From: Motiliproteus sp. SC1-56
GTDB taxonomy: Bacteria; Pseudomonadota; Gammaproteobacteria; Pseudomonadales; Balneatricaceae
Reading direction: 5' to 3'
Assembly: GCF_017309075.1 (NCBI RefSeq)
Contig: NZ_JAEMGS010000020.1
Location: forward strand, 1-64,000
Length of the DNA: 64,000 nucleotides
The notes under the pieces were generated by a model, which worked only from the letters and a program-made list of their open reading frames with translations, was not told where the DNA came from and made no database searches. Below, piece after piece: positions 17,951 to 26,811 of this stretch (position 1 is its first letter; each line of letters begins with the position of its first letter). The position numbers and the translations under genes are program-made.

Positions 17951-19393
17951 TTAATTTCTCACTACAGACGGGGGCGCGATAAACACGCTGGTTCGCTCAC
18001 CGCGATAGACCTGCCCCTGTGAATCCTGCCCGGTAACGACAAAGCTGATGGGCTGGGATTCGCGGTCCAGCTTCGCCTGGGGTACACGCACGAACACATC
18101 CCGCGCTACCAGCCCCCCGTGCTCGGTAACCAATACTTCATCCCCGACCAGCACCAAGCCCTCAGGGCCGCTGGCGGTGATGCGAACGGGCAGGTCCGCG
18201 GGCGTCTTGTTCAGCACTTTCAGGGTGTACTTATTCTGAATCGAGCCGTCACTTTGCAACACGAACAGCGGCTGCCGGGAGTGAATCACCTTCAGGTCAA
18301 TCGAACCGAGGGTACTCAACCCCCAGACGATCCCGGACAAGGAAGCCAGCAGAATCAGGGTATAGACCCAGACACGCGGGCGCCTGGCCACAGGCACGCA
18401 GCTCCCGCTCTCAAGCCCCTCCAGCGACTCGTAGCGGATTAATCCCAGCGGACGCCCGACCTTCTCCATCACCGAGTCACAGGCATCGATACACAGGGCG
18501 CAGGTGATACACCCTTCCTGCTGCCCCTGGCGAATATCGACTCCGGTGGGACAGACTGCGACACACTGGTTACAGTCGATACAGTCTCCGGTGCTGCGCC
18601 GGTCCTCGGGCTCCCCTTTCTTGATGCGCCCGCGAGGCTCGCCCCGGTTCAAATCATAGGTTGGCACCACCGTGGTCTTGTCGATCATCACGCCCTGGAT
18701 GCGCGCGTAAGGGCACAACCAGAGACAGACCTGCTCGCGCATGAAACCGGCCAAGAGATAGGTTCCGCCGGTAAACAGCGCGATAAAGACCAGCGCCACC
18801 ATGCCCAGGTCAAAGGTCAGCAGCTCGCCCCAGAGCCGGTAGGCATCGTTGAACCAGGCAACAAAACTGATGCCGGTAAAGAGCGCAATCAACAGCCAGA
18901 GGCTGTGTTTGGCCAACTTGGTCCGCGCCTTGGCTGCATCCCAGGGAGCCTGCTCGAGCTTTCTTCGCTTGGGCGGAGGCCCCTCGAGCTTCTCTTCGAT
19001 CAGGGTATAGACATCCGTCCATACAGTCTGAAAACAGAAGAACCCGCACCAGACACGCCCGGCAACGGCCGTCACCACCGCCAGGAGAATGGCGAAAAAG
19101 AGCAGCAGCAAGGAGAGCATCCAGAAATCCTGCGGCAGTATCGTCACGCCGAACAGGTGAAACTGCCGCTCGGGGATGTCGAACAGCACCGCCTGGCGTC
19201 CATCCCAGCGCAGGTAGGGTCCGAAGAAGAAGACCAACCAAACCAAACTTGCCCACCACTTGTAGCGGCGCCACTTTCCTGGCATCCGCTTGGCGTGGAT
19301 GGTTTCCTCGCCCGTATTAACATGCCAGTGACCGCTCTCTGCGTAGAGATCGTCCACTGAGGCGGTGGGGATCTGGCTTTTCAAGTCGCTCAA
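17951..19393 (-). CDS. ccoG: cytochrome c oxidase accessory protein CcoG (RdxA/FixG)
   Basis: The 480-residue membrane iron-sulfur protein has five or so membrane segments and the motif WCGFFCFQTVW. Two [4Fe-4S] motifs follow, CIDCNQCVAVCP and CITCALCIDACD. A C-terminal Ig-like FixG domain faces the periplasm. CcoG is reported to reduce Cu(II) for delivery to cbb3 oxidase. It is the first gene of ccoGHIS and lies downstream of ccoNOQP, separated from it by a terminator. Confidence 0.95.
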   Translation of the reverse strand: MSDLKSQIPTASVDDLYAESGHWHVNTGEETIHAKRMPGKWRRYKWWASLVWLVFFFGPYLRWDGRQAVLFDIPERQFHLFGVTILPQDFWMLSLLLLFFAILLAVVTAVAGRVWCGFFCFQTVWTDVYTLIEEKLEGPPPKRRKLEQAPWDAAKARTKLAKHSLWLLIALFTGISFVAWFNDAYRLWGELLTFDLGMVALVFIALFTGGTYLLAGFMREQVCLWLCPYARIQGVMIDKTTVVPTYDLNRGEPRGRIKKGEPEDRRSTGDCIDCNQCVAVCPTGVDIRQGQQEGCITCALCIDACDSVMEKVGRPLGLIRYESLEGLESGSCVPVARRPRVWVYTLILLASLSGIVWGLSTLGSIDLKVIHSRQPLFVLQSDGSIQNKYTLKVLNKTPADLPVRITASGPEGLVLVGDEVLVTEHGGLVARDVFVRVPQAKLDRESQPISFVVTGQDSQGQVYRGERTSVFIAPPSVVRN

Positions 19394-19576
19394 CGTTTCT
19401 CTCCTGGGGGCTGACTCACATCACCGGATAGAACTCAAACCGCACTCAGACGGTAACGGCCATCCTTTAGAAACACCTAACATACCACGCCCCACAGCGG
19501 ACAACCGCTGTGACTGCGACAATGACAAAAGGTGCATTTTATCAACGCAGGCAGGCTGCGTTCTACCGGTGCAGGG

Positions 19577-19603
19577 CACAAAAAAGGGGGCCTCGCCCCC
19601 TTT
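19577..19603 (-). terminator. Rho-independent terminator of ccoNOQP
   Basis: A 9-bp stem (19583-19591 with 19595-19603, AAAGGGGGC/GCCCCCTTT) reads on the minus strand into TTTTTTG. It lies about 90 bp beyond the ccoP stop and 190 bp before ccoG. It therefore ends the structural oxidase operon and sets ccoGHIS apart as a second unit. Confidence 0.8.
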
Positions 19604-19692
19604 CGACCGTTGGCCTTAGCCTGAACCCGATCACGGGCTAGACGTCGCCAAAAGCGCGCGAAACCACCCGGTTACGCGCGCCCCCGATCGAC

Positions 19693-20544
19693 CTATTGGC
19701 CACCGCCCAGTTTGTAGACGTAAACGGCCAGCTTCTTGATTTCGTTCTCACTCAGGCGCTCGTTGAACGCAGGCATCACCGCCTCGCGGGTCTTCGGCTG
19801 GTTGGGGTCATTGACCCCGTGAGTGATGGTGTAGGTTGCACTGGCGACCGGATCAAGATCGCTGAAGCGCCAGACAGCGTCGGTCAGATTCGCCGAACCC
19901 AGTGCCTGGATACCCTTGCCATCGGCCCCGTGACAGCCAAAGCAGCCCTTGCTTTGGTAAAGCGTCCGCGCTTCCTCACTGGCACCATCCCAGTCAGCCA
20001 CAAGCGAGGCCAGGGTTGCGATCTCCTGCTCGGACAACATGCTGCCATGACCGATCATCATGCCCCGTCGACCGTTGGTGATGGTCTGCTGAATGGTCGC
20101 CACGCTGCCACCGTAGAGCCAGTCGTCATCAGCGAGCACCGGGAAGATGTCGCCCCCCTGGCCTCCGGAGCCGTGGCATGCGGCGCAGTAATCCCCGAAA
20201 AGAACCCGCGAGGAGGCGACGGTATAGGCGGTCAACCCCTCGTCGGCCAGAATCTCCTCGGCGCTCAAGCCGGCGATCTGCTCCTCGTACTTAGCGCGGA
20301 CCTTCTCAACCTGCTCGAGCCCCTCCTGGTACTCGCCGACCATGGACCAGCCCAACACCCCTTTGCTCCAGCTTTCCCCCATGGGGATCATGGGGTACAG
20401 GATGCCGTAGGCCACCCACCAGGCGAGCGATATCCAGAAGCCGATCATCCACCAGCGGGGGATGGGATTACGCAGCTCGCGTATATTGTCGTCCCAGACG
20501 TGGCCGGTATTGTTCTCGCCCGGGAATGGATTTTTATCCGCCAT
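19693..20544 (-). CDS. ccoP: cbb3 cytochrome c oxidase subunit III, dihaem cytochrome c CcoP
   Basis: The 283-residue subunit has one N-terminal membrane segment (RWWMIGFWISLAWWVAYGIL) and two class I c-type haem sites. These are CAACH at 120-124 and CFGCH at 201-205, with later Met ligands in MMIGHGSML and AVMPAF. It passes electrons to CcoO/CcoN. ATG 20544 ([15 protein letters not shown]) is used rather than the longer frame to 20646. It overlaps the ccoQ stop by 11 bp. Confidence 0.96.
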   Translation of the reverse strand: MADKNPFPGENNTGHVWDDNIRELRNPIPRWWMIGFWISLAWWVAYGILYPMIPMGESWSKGVLGWSMVGEYQEGLEQVEKVRAKYEEQIAGLSAEEILADEGLTAYTVASSRVLFGDYCAACHGSGGQGGDIFPVLADDDWLYGGSVATIQQTITNGRRGMMIGHGSMLSEQEIATLASLVADWDGASEEARTLYQSKGCFGCHGADGKGIQALGSANLTDAVWRFSDLDPVASATYTITHGVNDPNQPKTREAVMPAFNERLSENEIKKLAVYVYKLGGGQ

Positions 20545-20746
20545 TTTTATCTCCGTTATCAGTGCGCTCATCGTCCAGGGGCATGTATTTCTTGGATTCC
20601 AGATGCTCCCGATTTTTTGGACGCAGCGCGTAGACGTACACGACAACCATCAGACAGAAGACCACCACGGTGAGCACGGTGCCCACCCAGTCGTTGGCGG
20701 TCATGGCTGTCCAGTCGGTGCTGAAATATTCAGCCAGTTTACTCAC
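20534..20746 (-). CDS. ccoQ: cbb3 oxidase small subunit CcoQ
   Basis: This small protein has one membrane segment ([20 protein letters not shown]) followed by [19 protein letters not shown], as in CcoQ/FixQ, which stabilises the oxidase. The start is not certain. GTG 20746 has AAGG six bases upstream and overlaps the ccoO stop by 8 bp, giving 70 residues. ATG 20767 (77 aa) and an internal ATG (MTANDW, 56 aa) are alternatives. Confidence 0.88.
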   Translation of the reverse strand: MSKLAEYFSTDWTAMTANDWVGTVLTVVVFCLMVVVYVYALRPKNREHLESKKYMPLDDERTDNGDKNGG

Positions 20747-21455
20747 GGTACACCTTGTTATCGTCAAGCTTGGCCATGGTGCCCAGAACCTGCAGGTAGG
20801 CGACGATGGCGTCCTCCTCCGTCTTGCCCTGCACCTCGGCGGGGGCCGACTCGATATCTGCCTCGATATAGGGCACCCCGATGGTCATCATGCCGCGCAT
20901 GCTCGCCTGCACCTTCTCAGGGTTGATTTCCGCGTGCTGCAGCCAGGGATAGTTAGGCATCACCGATTCGGGTACCACCGAGCGCGGTTCGCGCAGGTGC
21001 TTACGCTGCCAGATATCGGAGTACTTGCCGCCGACCCGGGCCAGGTCAGGACCGGTGCGCTTGGATCCCCACTGGAAGGGGTGGTCATACATGGACTCCG
21101 ACGCCAGTGAATAGTGGCCATAACGTTCCTTCTCGTCGCGGAAGGGACGGATCATCTGCGAGTGACAAAGGTAGCAGCCTTCACGCAAGTAAACGTCGCG
21201 GCCGGCCAGCTCAAGCGGGGTGTACGGGCGAATGCCGTCCCCCGGCGCCCAGTCGCTCAGAGACTCGCCAGCTTCACGCTTCCAGACGATCTCCGGCGCC
21301 GTGCTCTTGTGCTCCATGGTTTTATCGATGGTGAACAGGGGCACGATCTCAACGATGCCGCCCACCGAAACCGCGATGGCGATCCCCACCACCAGGGCCC
21401 AGATATTGACCTCGAACCACTCTTGCAGGTTCTTGGGCTTAGTATTTTGTGCCAT
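20739..21455 (-). CDS. ccoO: cbb3 cytochrome c oxidase subunit II, monohaem cytochrome c CcoO
   Basis: This 238-residue subunit has an N-terminal membrane anchor ([21 protein letters not shown]) and one haem c site, [13 protein letters not shown]. The [15 protein letters not shown] region supplies the Met ligand. It relays electrons from CcoP to the CcoN haem b. It starts 14 bp after ccoN and overlaps ccoQ, in the order ccoNOQP. Confidence 0.96.
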   Translation of the reverse strand: MAQNTKPKNLQEWFEVNIWALVVGIAIAVSVGGIVEIVPLFTIDKTMEHKSTAPEIVWKREAGESLSDWAPGDGIRPYTPLELAGRDVYLREGCYLCHSQMIRPFRDEKERYGHYSLASESMYDHPFQWGSKRTGPDLARVGGKYSDIWQRKHLREPRSVVPESVMPNYPWLQHAEINPEKVQASMRGMMTIGVPYIEADIESAPAEVQGKTEEDAIVAYLQVLGTMAKLDDNKVYRE

Positions 21456-21469
21456 GTTTCAATCCTCCT

Positions 21470-22903
21470 TTAAGCGCCGGCGACAGCAGTTTGCGCCTGG
21501 GAGACTCGCCCCTCGGCAGTAGACTTGCGAACGGTCATCAGCACGTTGTAAAGCATGATGGCCGCACCGGTCAGGAAGATCGCGCCACCCACGGCACGCA
21601 TTGCATAGTAGGGATGCATTGCGGCAACCGACTCGGCGAAGGTGTACACCAGAGTGCCGTAATCGTCATAGGCACGCCACATCAGGCCCTGCATGATGCC
21701 GGAGACCCACATGGCAACGATGTAGACCACAGTACCGATGGTGAAGCACCAGAAATGCACGTTAACCAGGCGCGTGGAGTACATTTCGGTGTGGAAACAG
21801 CGGGTAATCAGGTGGTACAGGGCACCGGCGCCGACCATGGCGACCCAGCCCAGCGCACCGGAGTGTACGTGCCCGATGGTCCAGTCGGTGTAATGAGAGA
21901 GCGCGTTGACGGTCTTGATCGACATCACCGGGCCTTCGAACGTGGACATGGCGTAGAACGCCAGGGACATGATCAAAAAGCGCAGGGTGTAATCGGTACG
22001 CAGCTTATCCCAGGCACCGGACAGGGTCATCATGCCGTTGATCGCGCCGCCCCAGGAGGGAATGATCATGGCCAGAGAAACTGCCGCCCCCAAGGAGCCG
22101 GTCCAGTCCGGCAGCGCGGTGTACTGCAAGTGATGCGCCCCCAGCCAAACGTACCCGAAGGTCAGGGCCCAGAAGTGAATGACCGACAGACGATAAGAGT
22201 AGACCGGGCGGTTCGCCTGCTTGGGCACGAAGTAGTACATGATCCCGAGGAAGCCCGCGGTCAAGTAAAACCCGACGGCGTTATGACCCCACCACCACTG
22301 GATCATGGCATCCTGAACACCGGAGAAAATGGAGTAGGATTTGAACAGGCCCACCGGAATGGCCAGGCTGTTTACCACGTGCAGGTAGGTAATCATGATC
22401 ATCATTGACAGGAAGAACCAGTTCGACACATAGATGTGCGAGCTCTTGCGGTTGAAGATGGTCATGATGAAGTTGAAGGTGTAGGAGAGCCACACGACAG
22501 CGATGGCGATATCGATCGGCCACTCAAGCTCCGCATATTCCTTGCCCTGGGTCAGCCCCAGCGGCAGGGTGATGACCGCGCTGACGATAATCAGGTTCCA
22601 CCCCCAGAAGGTGAACCAAGCCAGCTTGTCACTCCACAGACGCACGCCACAGGTGCGCTGGACTGAATAAAACGCGGTGGCCATCAGCGTACAGCCGCCA
22701 AAAGCGAAAATCACCGCGTTGGTGTGCAGCGGACGCAAGCGCCCAAAGGTGATTTCCGGAATATTAAAATTGAGTACCGGCCAGGCCAGCTCCGAGGCAA
22801 TATACACCCCGACGGATGCGCCTACCACGAGGTAGACAACTGCCATGACGGCGAACCAGCGTACAACGCCAAGGTTGTACTTCTGTTCAGCTGTGGCGTC
22901 CAT
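21470..22903 (-). CDS. ccoN: cbb3 cytochrome c oxidase catalytic subunit I CcoN
   Basis: This 477-residue haem-copper oxidase subunit has twelve expected membrane helices. Visible landmarks are [14 protein letters not shown] (haem b ligand region), [17 protein letters not shown] (CuB/haem b3 region), [14 protein letters not shown]-type histidines and [10 protein letters not shown]. It reduces O2 to water with high affinity and pumps protons. ATG 22903 follows AAAAGGGGGG, and the frame upstream to 22948 is not conserved. An FNR/ANR box lies about 230 bp upstream. Confidence 0.96.
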   Translation of the reverse strand: MDATAEQKYNLGVVRWFAVMAVVYLVVGASVGVYIASELAWPVLNFNIPEITFGRLRPLHTNAVIFAFGGCTLMATAFYSVQRTCGVRLWSDKLAWFTFWGWNLIIVSAVITLPLGLTQGKEYAELEWPIDIAIAVVWLSYTFNFIMTIFNRKSSHIYVSNWFFLSMMIMITYLHVVNSLAIPVGLFKSYSIFSGVQDAMIQWWWGHNAVGFYLTAGFLGIMYYFVPKQANRPVYSYRLSVIHFWALTFGYVWLGAHHLQYTALPDWTGSLGAAVSLAMIIPSWGGAINGMMTLSGAWDKLRTDYTLRFLIMSLAFYAMSTFEGPVMSIKTVNALSHYTDWTIGHVHSGALGWVAMVGAGALYHLITRCFHTEMYSTRLVNVHFWCFTIGTVVYIVAMWVSGIMQGLMWRAYDDYGTLVYTFAESVAAMHPYYAMRAVGGAIFLTGAAIMLYNVLMTVRKSTAEGRVSQAQTAVAGA

Positions 22904-23106
22904 GAACCCCCCCTTTTGGGTCAGACAAACTTGAATAAAATTGATCAAACCCGACTAAAACCATCAAGTTAACCGGGTTTTCGAGCGGCGCCAATAAGAC
23001 CCGTTTTTGTAGCAATTGTCAATTCCAGTGACATCCCAAAATCTGCTTCCTGACGCTAAGCCCAGCAGCAGGAACGGATTTCCATCAAGCCGGCGCCACC
23101 CTTCTC

Positions 23107-23148
23107 ACTCTATCAAGTGAGGTTTCTCAGTTTTTTGACCCAAATCAA
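23107..23148 (-). promoter_or_regulatory. FNR/ANR-dependent promoter of ccoNOQP
   Basis: On the minus strand TTGATTTGGGTCAA (23148-23135) fits the ANR/FNR consensus TTGAYnnnnRTCAA exactly. A -10 hexamer TAGAGT sits at 23112-23107, exactly 29.5 bp from the box centre. This places the box at -41.5, the class II activator position. The predicted transcript start is near 23100. The same palindrome may also serve hemN on the other strand, where I found no well-placed -10. Confidence 0.75.
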
Positions 23149-23355
23149 GGCGCACCAAAAATACCCATACTCTCTAAGTGGAAATGACAATCCCTATTTA
23201 GCTTAGTCGAACCCGGAAGGCATTTTTGCGAGCCGACCCGGATAGATTCTCCTCGTAACTGAAAGTGCAGCCGCAAGGCCAGTATGATTTAATGTGGGCA
23301 ACTTTATTCCTCGGCCGCCTCGGTAACGCAAGAGAGCCGAAAACCTATTTTCACG

Positions 23356-24759
23356 GTGCAAACAACAGTGACCATAGAAAACCAGATCAAGTGGGACCTC
23401 GAACTGATCCGCCGTTATGACCTTTCAGGACCCCGTTACACCTCCTACCCCACCGCGATACAGTTCGACCCGGACCTCAGCGCCGAACAACTGGTGGGCA
23501 AGGGGCAAGAGACCGCTGATGCCAGCGCCCCCCTGTCCCTTTACCTGCACATCCCGTTCTGCACCCATGTCTGCTATTACTGCGCCTGCAACAAGGTCAT
23601 TACCCGCAACAAGAAAAAAGCCCAGCCGTATCTGGAACAGCTTTATCGAGAGATGGAGACCCTGTCCGAATGGTACGCCGGCGATCGCGTGGTCAACCAG
23701 CTCCACTGGGGAGGCGGCACCCCCACCTTCATCAACGATGACCAGATGCGGGAGCTAACCGACCGTCTGCGCCGCCACTTCCGGCTTCGCGACGACGACC
23801 AGGGCGACTACTCCATTGAGATCGACCCTCGCGAAGCCGACGCTGAGCGGATGAAGGTGATACGCGAACTGGGCTTCAACCGGGTAAGCCTTGGGGTCCA
23901 GGATATCGACCCCAAGGTGCAGGAGGCGGTAAACCGGCTCCAACCCACCAGCCTCTCCGAAGAGATTATCGGGGCCGCCCGTGAAGAAGGGTTCCGCTCG
24001 GTCAACATCGATTTGATCTACGGCCTGCCCCACCAAAGCATCGACTCCTTCGGGCGCACCGTGGAGAAAATCATCGAGATGAGCCCCGACCGGCTCTCGG
24101 TGTTCAATTATGCCCACATGCCCGACCGCTTCCGGTCCCAGAAACACATCAATGAAGAAGACCTGCCGGTCCCCGCGGACAAGCTGATCATCCTCGAGAA
24201 CACCATCAACCAGCTGCTCGCAGCCGGCTATGTCTACATCGGAATGGACCATTTCGCCAAACCCGAGGACGAGCTGGCCATTGCCCAGCGTAACGGCCAG
24301 CTGCATCGCAACTTCCAGGGTTACACGACCCACAGCGACTGCGACCTGGTGGCCATGGGCGTCTCGGCCATCAGCCAGATTGGCGATGTCTACTACCAGA
24401 ACGAGCACGACCTGAAGCTGTACCAGGACCGCATTGATCAGGACGCCCAGGCCATCAAGCGAGGCGTGATTCTCAACGCCGATGACCGGATTCGGCGGCG
24501 GGTGATCACCCAGCTGATTTGCCACTTTGAGCTGGACCCGGCGCAGATTGAGCGAGAGTTCAACCTGGACTTCGACCGCTATTTCGCCAAAGAGCAGGAG
24601 CTGCTCCGCCAGTTCGCCGAAGACGGCCTGCTGGTCCGCGAGGGACGCCGGATCAAGGTCACACCGGCCGGGCGCCTTCTGATTCGCCGCATCTGCATGA
24701 CATTCGATGCCTACATACCGCAGCATGAAGCCGGACGGACATTCTCGCGAATCATCTGA
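23356..24759 (+). CDS. hemN: oxygen-independent coproporphyrinogen III dehydrogenase
   Basis: This radical SAM enzyme decarboxylates coproporphyrinogen III to protoporphyrinogen IX without oxygen, feeding haem to the neighbouring cbb3 oxidase. The 467-residue protein has IRRYDLSGPRYTSYPTA, the cluster motif CTHVCYYCAC (Cx3Cx2C), LHWGGGTPTF and a HemN C-terminal domain with DAYIPQHEAGRTFSRII. The GTG start at 23356 is accepted for lack of a better one; GTG 23371 is possible. It is divergent from ccoN across a shared FNR/ANR box. Confidence 0.95.
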   Translation: MQTTVTIENQIKWDLELIRRYDLSGPRYTSYPTAIQFDPDLSAEQLVGKGQETADASAPLSLYLHIPFCTHVCYYCACNKVITRNKKKAQPYLEQLYREMETLSEWYAGDRVVNQLHWGGGTPTFINDDQMRELTDRLRRHFRLRDDDQGDYSIEIDPREADAERMKVIRELGFNRVSLGVQDIDPKVQEAVNRLQPTSLSEEIIGAAREEGFRSVNIDLIYGLPHQSIDSFGRTVEKIIEMSPDRLSVFNYAHMPDRFRSQKHINEEDLPVPADKLIILENTINQLLAAGYVYIGMDHFAKPEDELAIAQRNGQLHRNFQGYTTHSDCDLVAMGVSAISQIGDVYYQNEHDLKLYQDRIDQDAQAIKRGVILNADDRIRRRVITQLICHFELDPAQIEREFNLDFDRYFAKEQELLRQFAEDGLLVREGRRIKVTPAGRLLIRRICMTFDAYIPQHEAGRTFSRII

Positions 24760-24801
24760 TAACCGGTGCGCAATAACGGCTTCGCTTTCTTTAATGAAAC
24801 C

Positions 24802-24830
24802 TTCAACCCTGCCGATAAATGGTACATAAT
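24802..24830 (+). promoter_or_regulatory. sigma70-like promoter upstream of the second fnr
   Basis: TTCAAC (24802-24807) and CATAAT (24825-24830) are separated by 17 bp. They lie about 55 bp before the start of the fnr gene and after the hemN stop. No FNR box was seen here, so this paralogue may be expressed constitutively. Confidence 0.45.
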
Positions 24831-24884
24831 GCTTCGGATTAGTGTCTGAAAGCAGTAACTTTTTAGCGGCAGGGATGAAGGTTT

Positions 24885-25661
24885 ATGGCTGAAAAGCCAC
24901 AACAGGTCGAGAAATTGCGATCGCTCGGAAGTAACCATTGCAACAACTGCGGTCTCGCCGCACTGTGCCTGCCCCTGTCGCTCAACGCGAGTGATATGGA
25001 GCGCCTCGACGGCATTATCGAGAAAAGCCCGCCACTGAAGAAAGGTAGCCACCTGTTTCACCAGGGCGACCCTTTCGTCTCCATCTACGCGGTCCGCGCC
25101 GGCACCATCAAGACCTACACGGTCACCAACCAAGGCGAGGAACAAATTACCGGCTTTTACTTCCCGGGCGAGCTGGTTGCGCTGAGCGCCATCGCCACCG
25201 AGAGCTACCCGGTGTCCGCCAAAATTCTGGAAACCACCACGGTGTGCGAAATCCCTTATGAGCGCCTGGACGAGCTCTCCGGCCAGATGCCGGAGCTGCG
25301 GCGCCAGCTCATCGGCACCATGGGCAAGGAGATTCGCGAAGAGCAGCAGATGATGCTGCTGCTCAGCAAGAAAACGGCCGAGGAGCGGGTAGCGACCTTC
25401 CTGATCAAGCTCTCCAACCGTTTCCGCAAGCGGGGCTACTCGGCCTCCATCTTCCGCCTCTCCATGTCACGCAATGAAATCGGCAACTACCTCGGCCTCG
25501 CCGTGGAAACGGTCAGCCGAATCTTCACCCGCTTTCAGAAGCAGCACCTGATTCGGGTGGAAGGCAAGGAAATTGAAGTACTCAACTTGGATGATCTGTA
25601 CCAGGTCTCCGGCGAGCCGCGCCGCCGGACCGACGATGAAAACGCGCGCGTTTCCTCCTAA
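24885..25661 (+). CDS. fnr: FNR/ANR oxygen-sensing transcriptional regulator
   Basis: The 258-residue regulator has the cluster cysteines in HCNNCGLAALC (19, 22 and 28) plus a later one in TTTVCEIPYE. A beta-roll effector domain is followed by the dimer helix (LLSKKTAEERVATFLIKLSNRF) and an HTH with AVETVSRIF. This paralogue is closer to textbook FNR/ANR than the one at 11790. It sits in the hemN-fnr-apt order known from Pseudomonas. It should activate ccoNOQP and hemN when oxygen falls. Confidence 0.93.
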   Translation: MAEKPQQVEKLRSLGSNHCNNCGLAALCLPLSLNASDMERLDGIIEKSPPLKKGSHLFHQGDPFVSIYAVRAGTIKTYTVTNQGEEQITGFYFPGELVALSAIATESYPVSAKILETTTVCEIPYERLDELSGQMPELRRQLIGTMGKEIREEQQMMLLLSKKTAEERVATFLIKLSNRFRKRGYSASIFRLSMSRNEIGNYLGLAVETVSRIFTRFQKQHLIRVEGKEIEVLNLDDLYQVSGEPRRRTDDENARVSS

Positions 25662-25715
25662 CGCGCCCTTCCCCTTACCACCCCAGCACCAACGCTCAAA
25701 CCACGAGGATTGTCC

Positions 25716-26249
25716 ATGCATTTTGACGAGGTTTACCTGAAATCCGCCATCCGCGCCGTGCCCGACTGGCCTGAGGCGGGGGTGACCTTCCGCGATATCG
25801 CCCCGCTTTTTCGCGACCCCAAGGCCCTTCACATCGTAGTCGACGCCCTGTGCCAGCACTACATGCAGGCTGACAACACCCACATTGCCTCACTGGACGC
25901 CCGGGGTTTCCTTATCGGCTCCATCCTCTCCTACAAACTCAACCTGCCGCTGATCCTCGTGCGCAAAAAAGGCAAACTGCCCTGGAAGACGTTGCAAGAG
26001 GAATACCAGCTGGAGTACGGCAGCTCCACCGTTGAGGTACAGGAAGACGCCTGCAAGGAAGGTGATCGGGTATTGATCGTGGACGATCTGATCGCCACCG
26101 GCGGGAGCATTCTTGCCGCCAGCACGCTCTTGAGAAAACTGGGTGCAGAAGTCACCGGCGCCGCGGCCATTATCGACCTGCCGGACCTGCAGGGTTCGAC
26201 CCGGCTGCAGGAGGCTGAAATCCCTGTCCATACTCTGATCGCGTATTAA
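25716..26249 (+). CDS. apt: adenine phosphoribosyltransferase
   Basis: It converts adenine and PRPP to AMP for purine salvage. The 177-residue protein has GVTFRDIAPLFRDP at the start, the RKKGKLPW loop, and the PRPP-binding motif VLIVDDLIATGGSI near residue 119. ATG 25716 has GAGGA six bases upstream and is preferred to the TTG two codons earlier. It ends in a TTAA that also provides the stop of the convergent hemerythrin gene. Confidence 0.95.
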   Translation: MHFDEVYLKSAIRAVPDWPEAGVTFRDIAPLFRDPKALHIVVDALCQHYMQADNTHIASLDARGFLIGSILSYKLNLPLILVRKKGKLPWKTLQEEYQLEYGSSTVEVQEDACKEGDRVLIVDDLIATGGSILAASTLLRKLGAEVTGAAAIIDLPDLQGSTRLQEAEIPVHTLIAY

Positions 26250-26674
26250 GGCGTTCCCTCGCCCCCGTGGCCGTTTTCACGCAGAAAACGGCCCAGCTCG
26301 CGATCTCTGACCAGAATGTGGTTTACCAGCCAGTCGTTAAGAAACGTTAGAAGCTCGACCTCCATCCCCTCCTGGTCGTGACTGCAACGAATGTACATCG
26401 CCCAGACCTCATCAATGAGCTGGTCGTGGAGACGTTTGTGGGCGGCATAATCCGGATACGCCACTGCCCGCATCAGCGCCTCCTCGTCGTGAAAGTGCTC
26501 CTGCGTGTAGTTGAGTAACTGATTGATCGTTGCCTGTACAACCAGAGGGCCATCTTGACCGTGAATCGCGCGGTGCAGGTCCGCCAACAGGTTGAAAAGC
26601 TCCTTGTGCTGGCCGTCGACGCCATCATCGCCCACTCGAAAAGCTTCTCGCCACTGAAAAGGTCCCAAAAACAT
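26246..26674 (-). CDS. bacteriohemerythrin
   Basis: This 142-residue four-helix protein carries a complete set of hemerythrin di-iron ligands: VDGQHKELF, EHFHDEE, HKRLH and NHILVRD. Such single-domain proteins bind O2 reversibly in the cytoplasm and are thought to store, sense or deliver it. Its position beside the oxygen-regulated respiration block is suggestive. ATG 26674 directly abuts GAGGAG, so the TTG two codons downstream, at the right spacing, may be the real start. It is convergent with apt, with a 4-bp overlap. Confidence 0.92.
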   Translation of the reverse strand: MFLGPFQWREAFRVGDDGVDGQHKELFNLLADLHRAIHGQDGPLVVQATINQLLNYTQEHFHDEEALMRAVAYPDYAAHKRLHDQLIDEVWAMYIRCSHDQEGMEVELLTFLNDWLVNHILVRDRELGRFLRENGHGGEGTP

Positions 26675-26752
26675 CTCCTCGCATTCAAAGCAAAAACCAC
26701 AAAAATCGACCTGTCATATTGCCATAAGTCATCCCTTAGGGAAAACCGCCCA

Positions 26753-26781
26753 TTGACACCTCGAGCCCAGTCTTTGAAGAT
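26753..26781 (+). promoter_or_regulatory. possible sigma70 promoter of the phosphatase gene
   Basis: A perfect -35 TTGACA (26753-26758) is followed after 17 bp by a poor -10 (GAAGAT, 26776-26781). It lies about 30 bp before the phosphatase start, within the region divergent from hemerythrin. A TAGATT nearby could be the real -10. Confidence 0.35.
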
Positions 26782-26811
26782 CACTTTAAGGGCTTAGATT
26801 ACGGGCAGAAT

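Noticed and set aside
22941-22972. TTGATCAA followed by ATCAA as an FNR box near ccoN
   Set aside because: The half-sites are too far apart for the TTGAT-N4-ATCAA spacing. The site at 23135-23148 fits far better.
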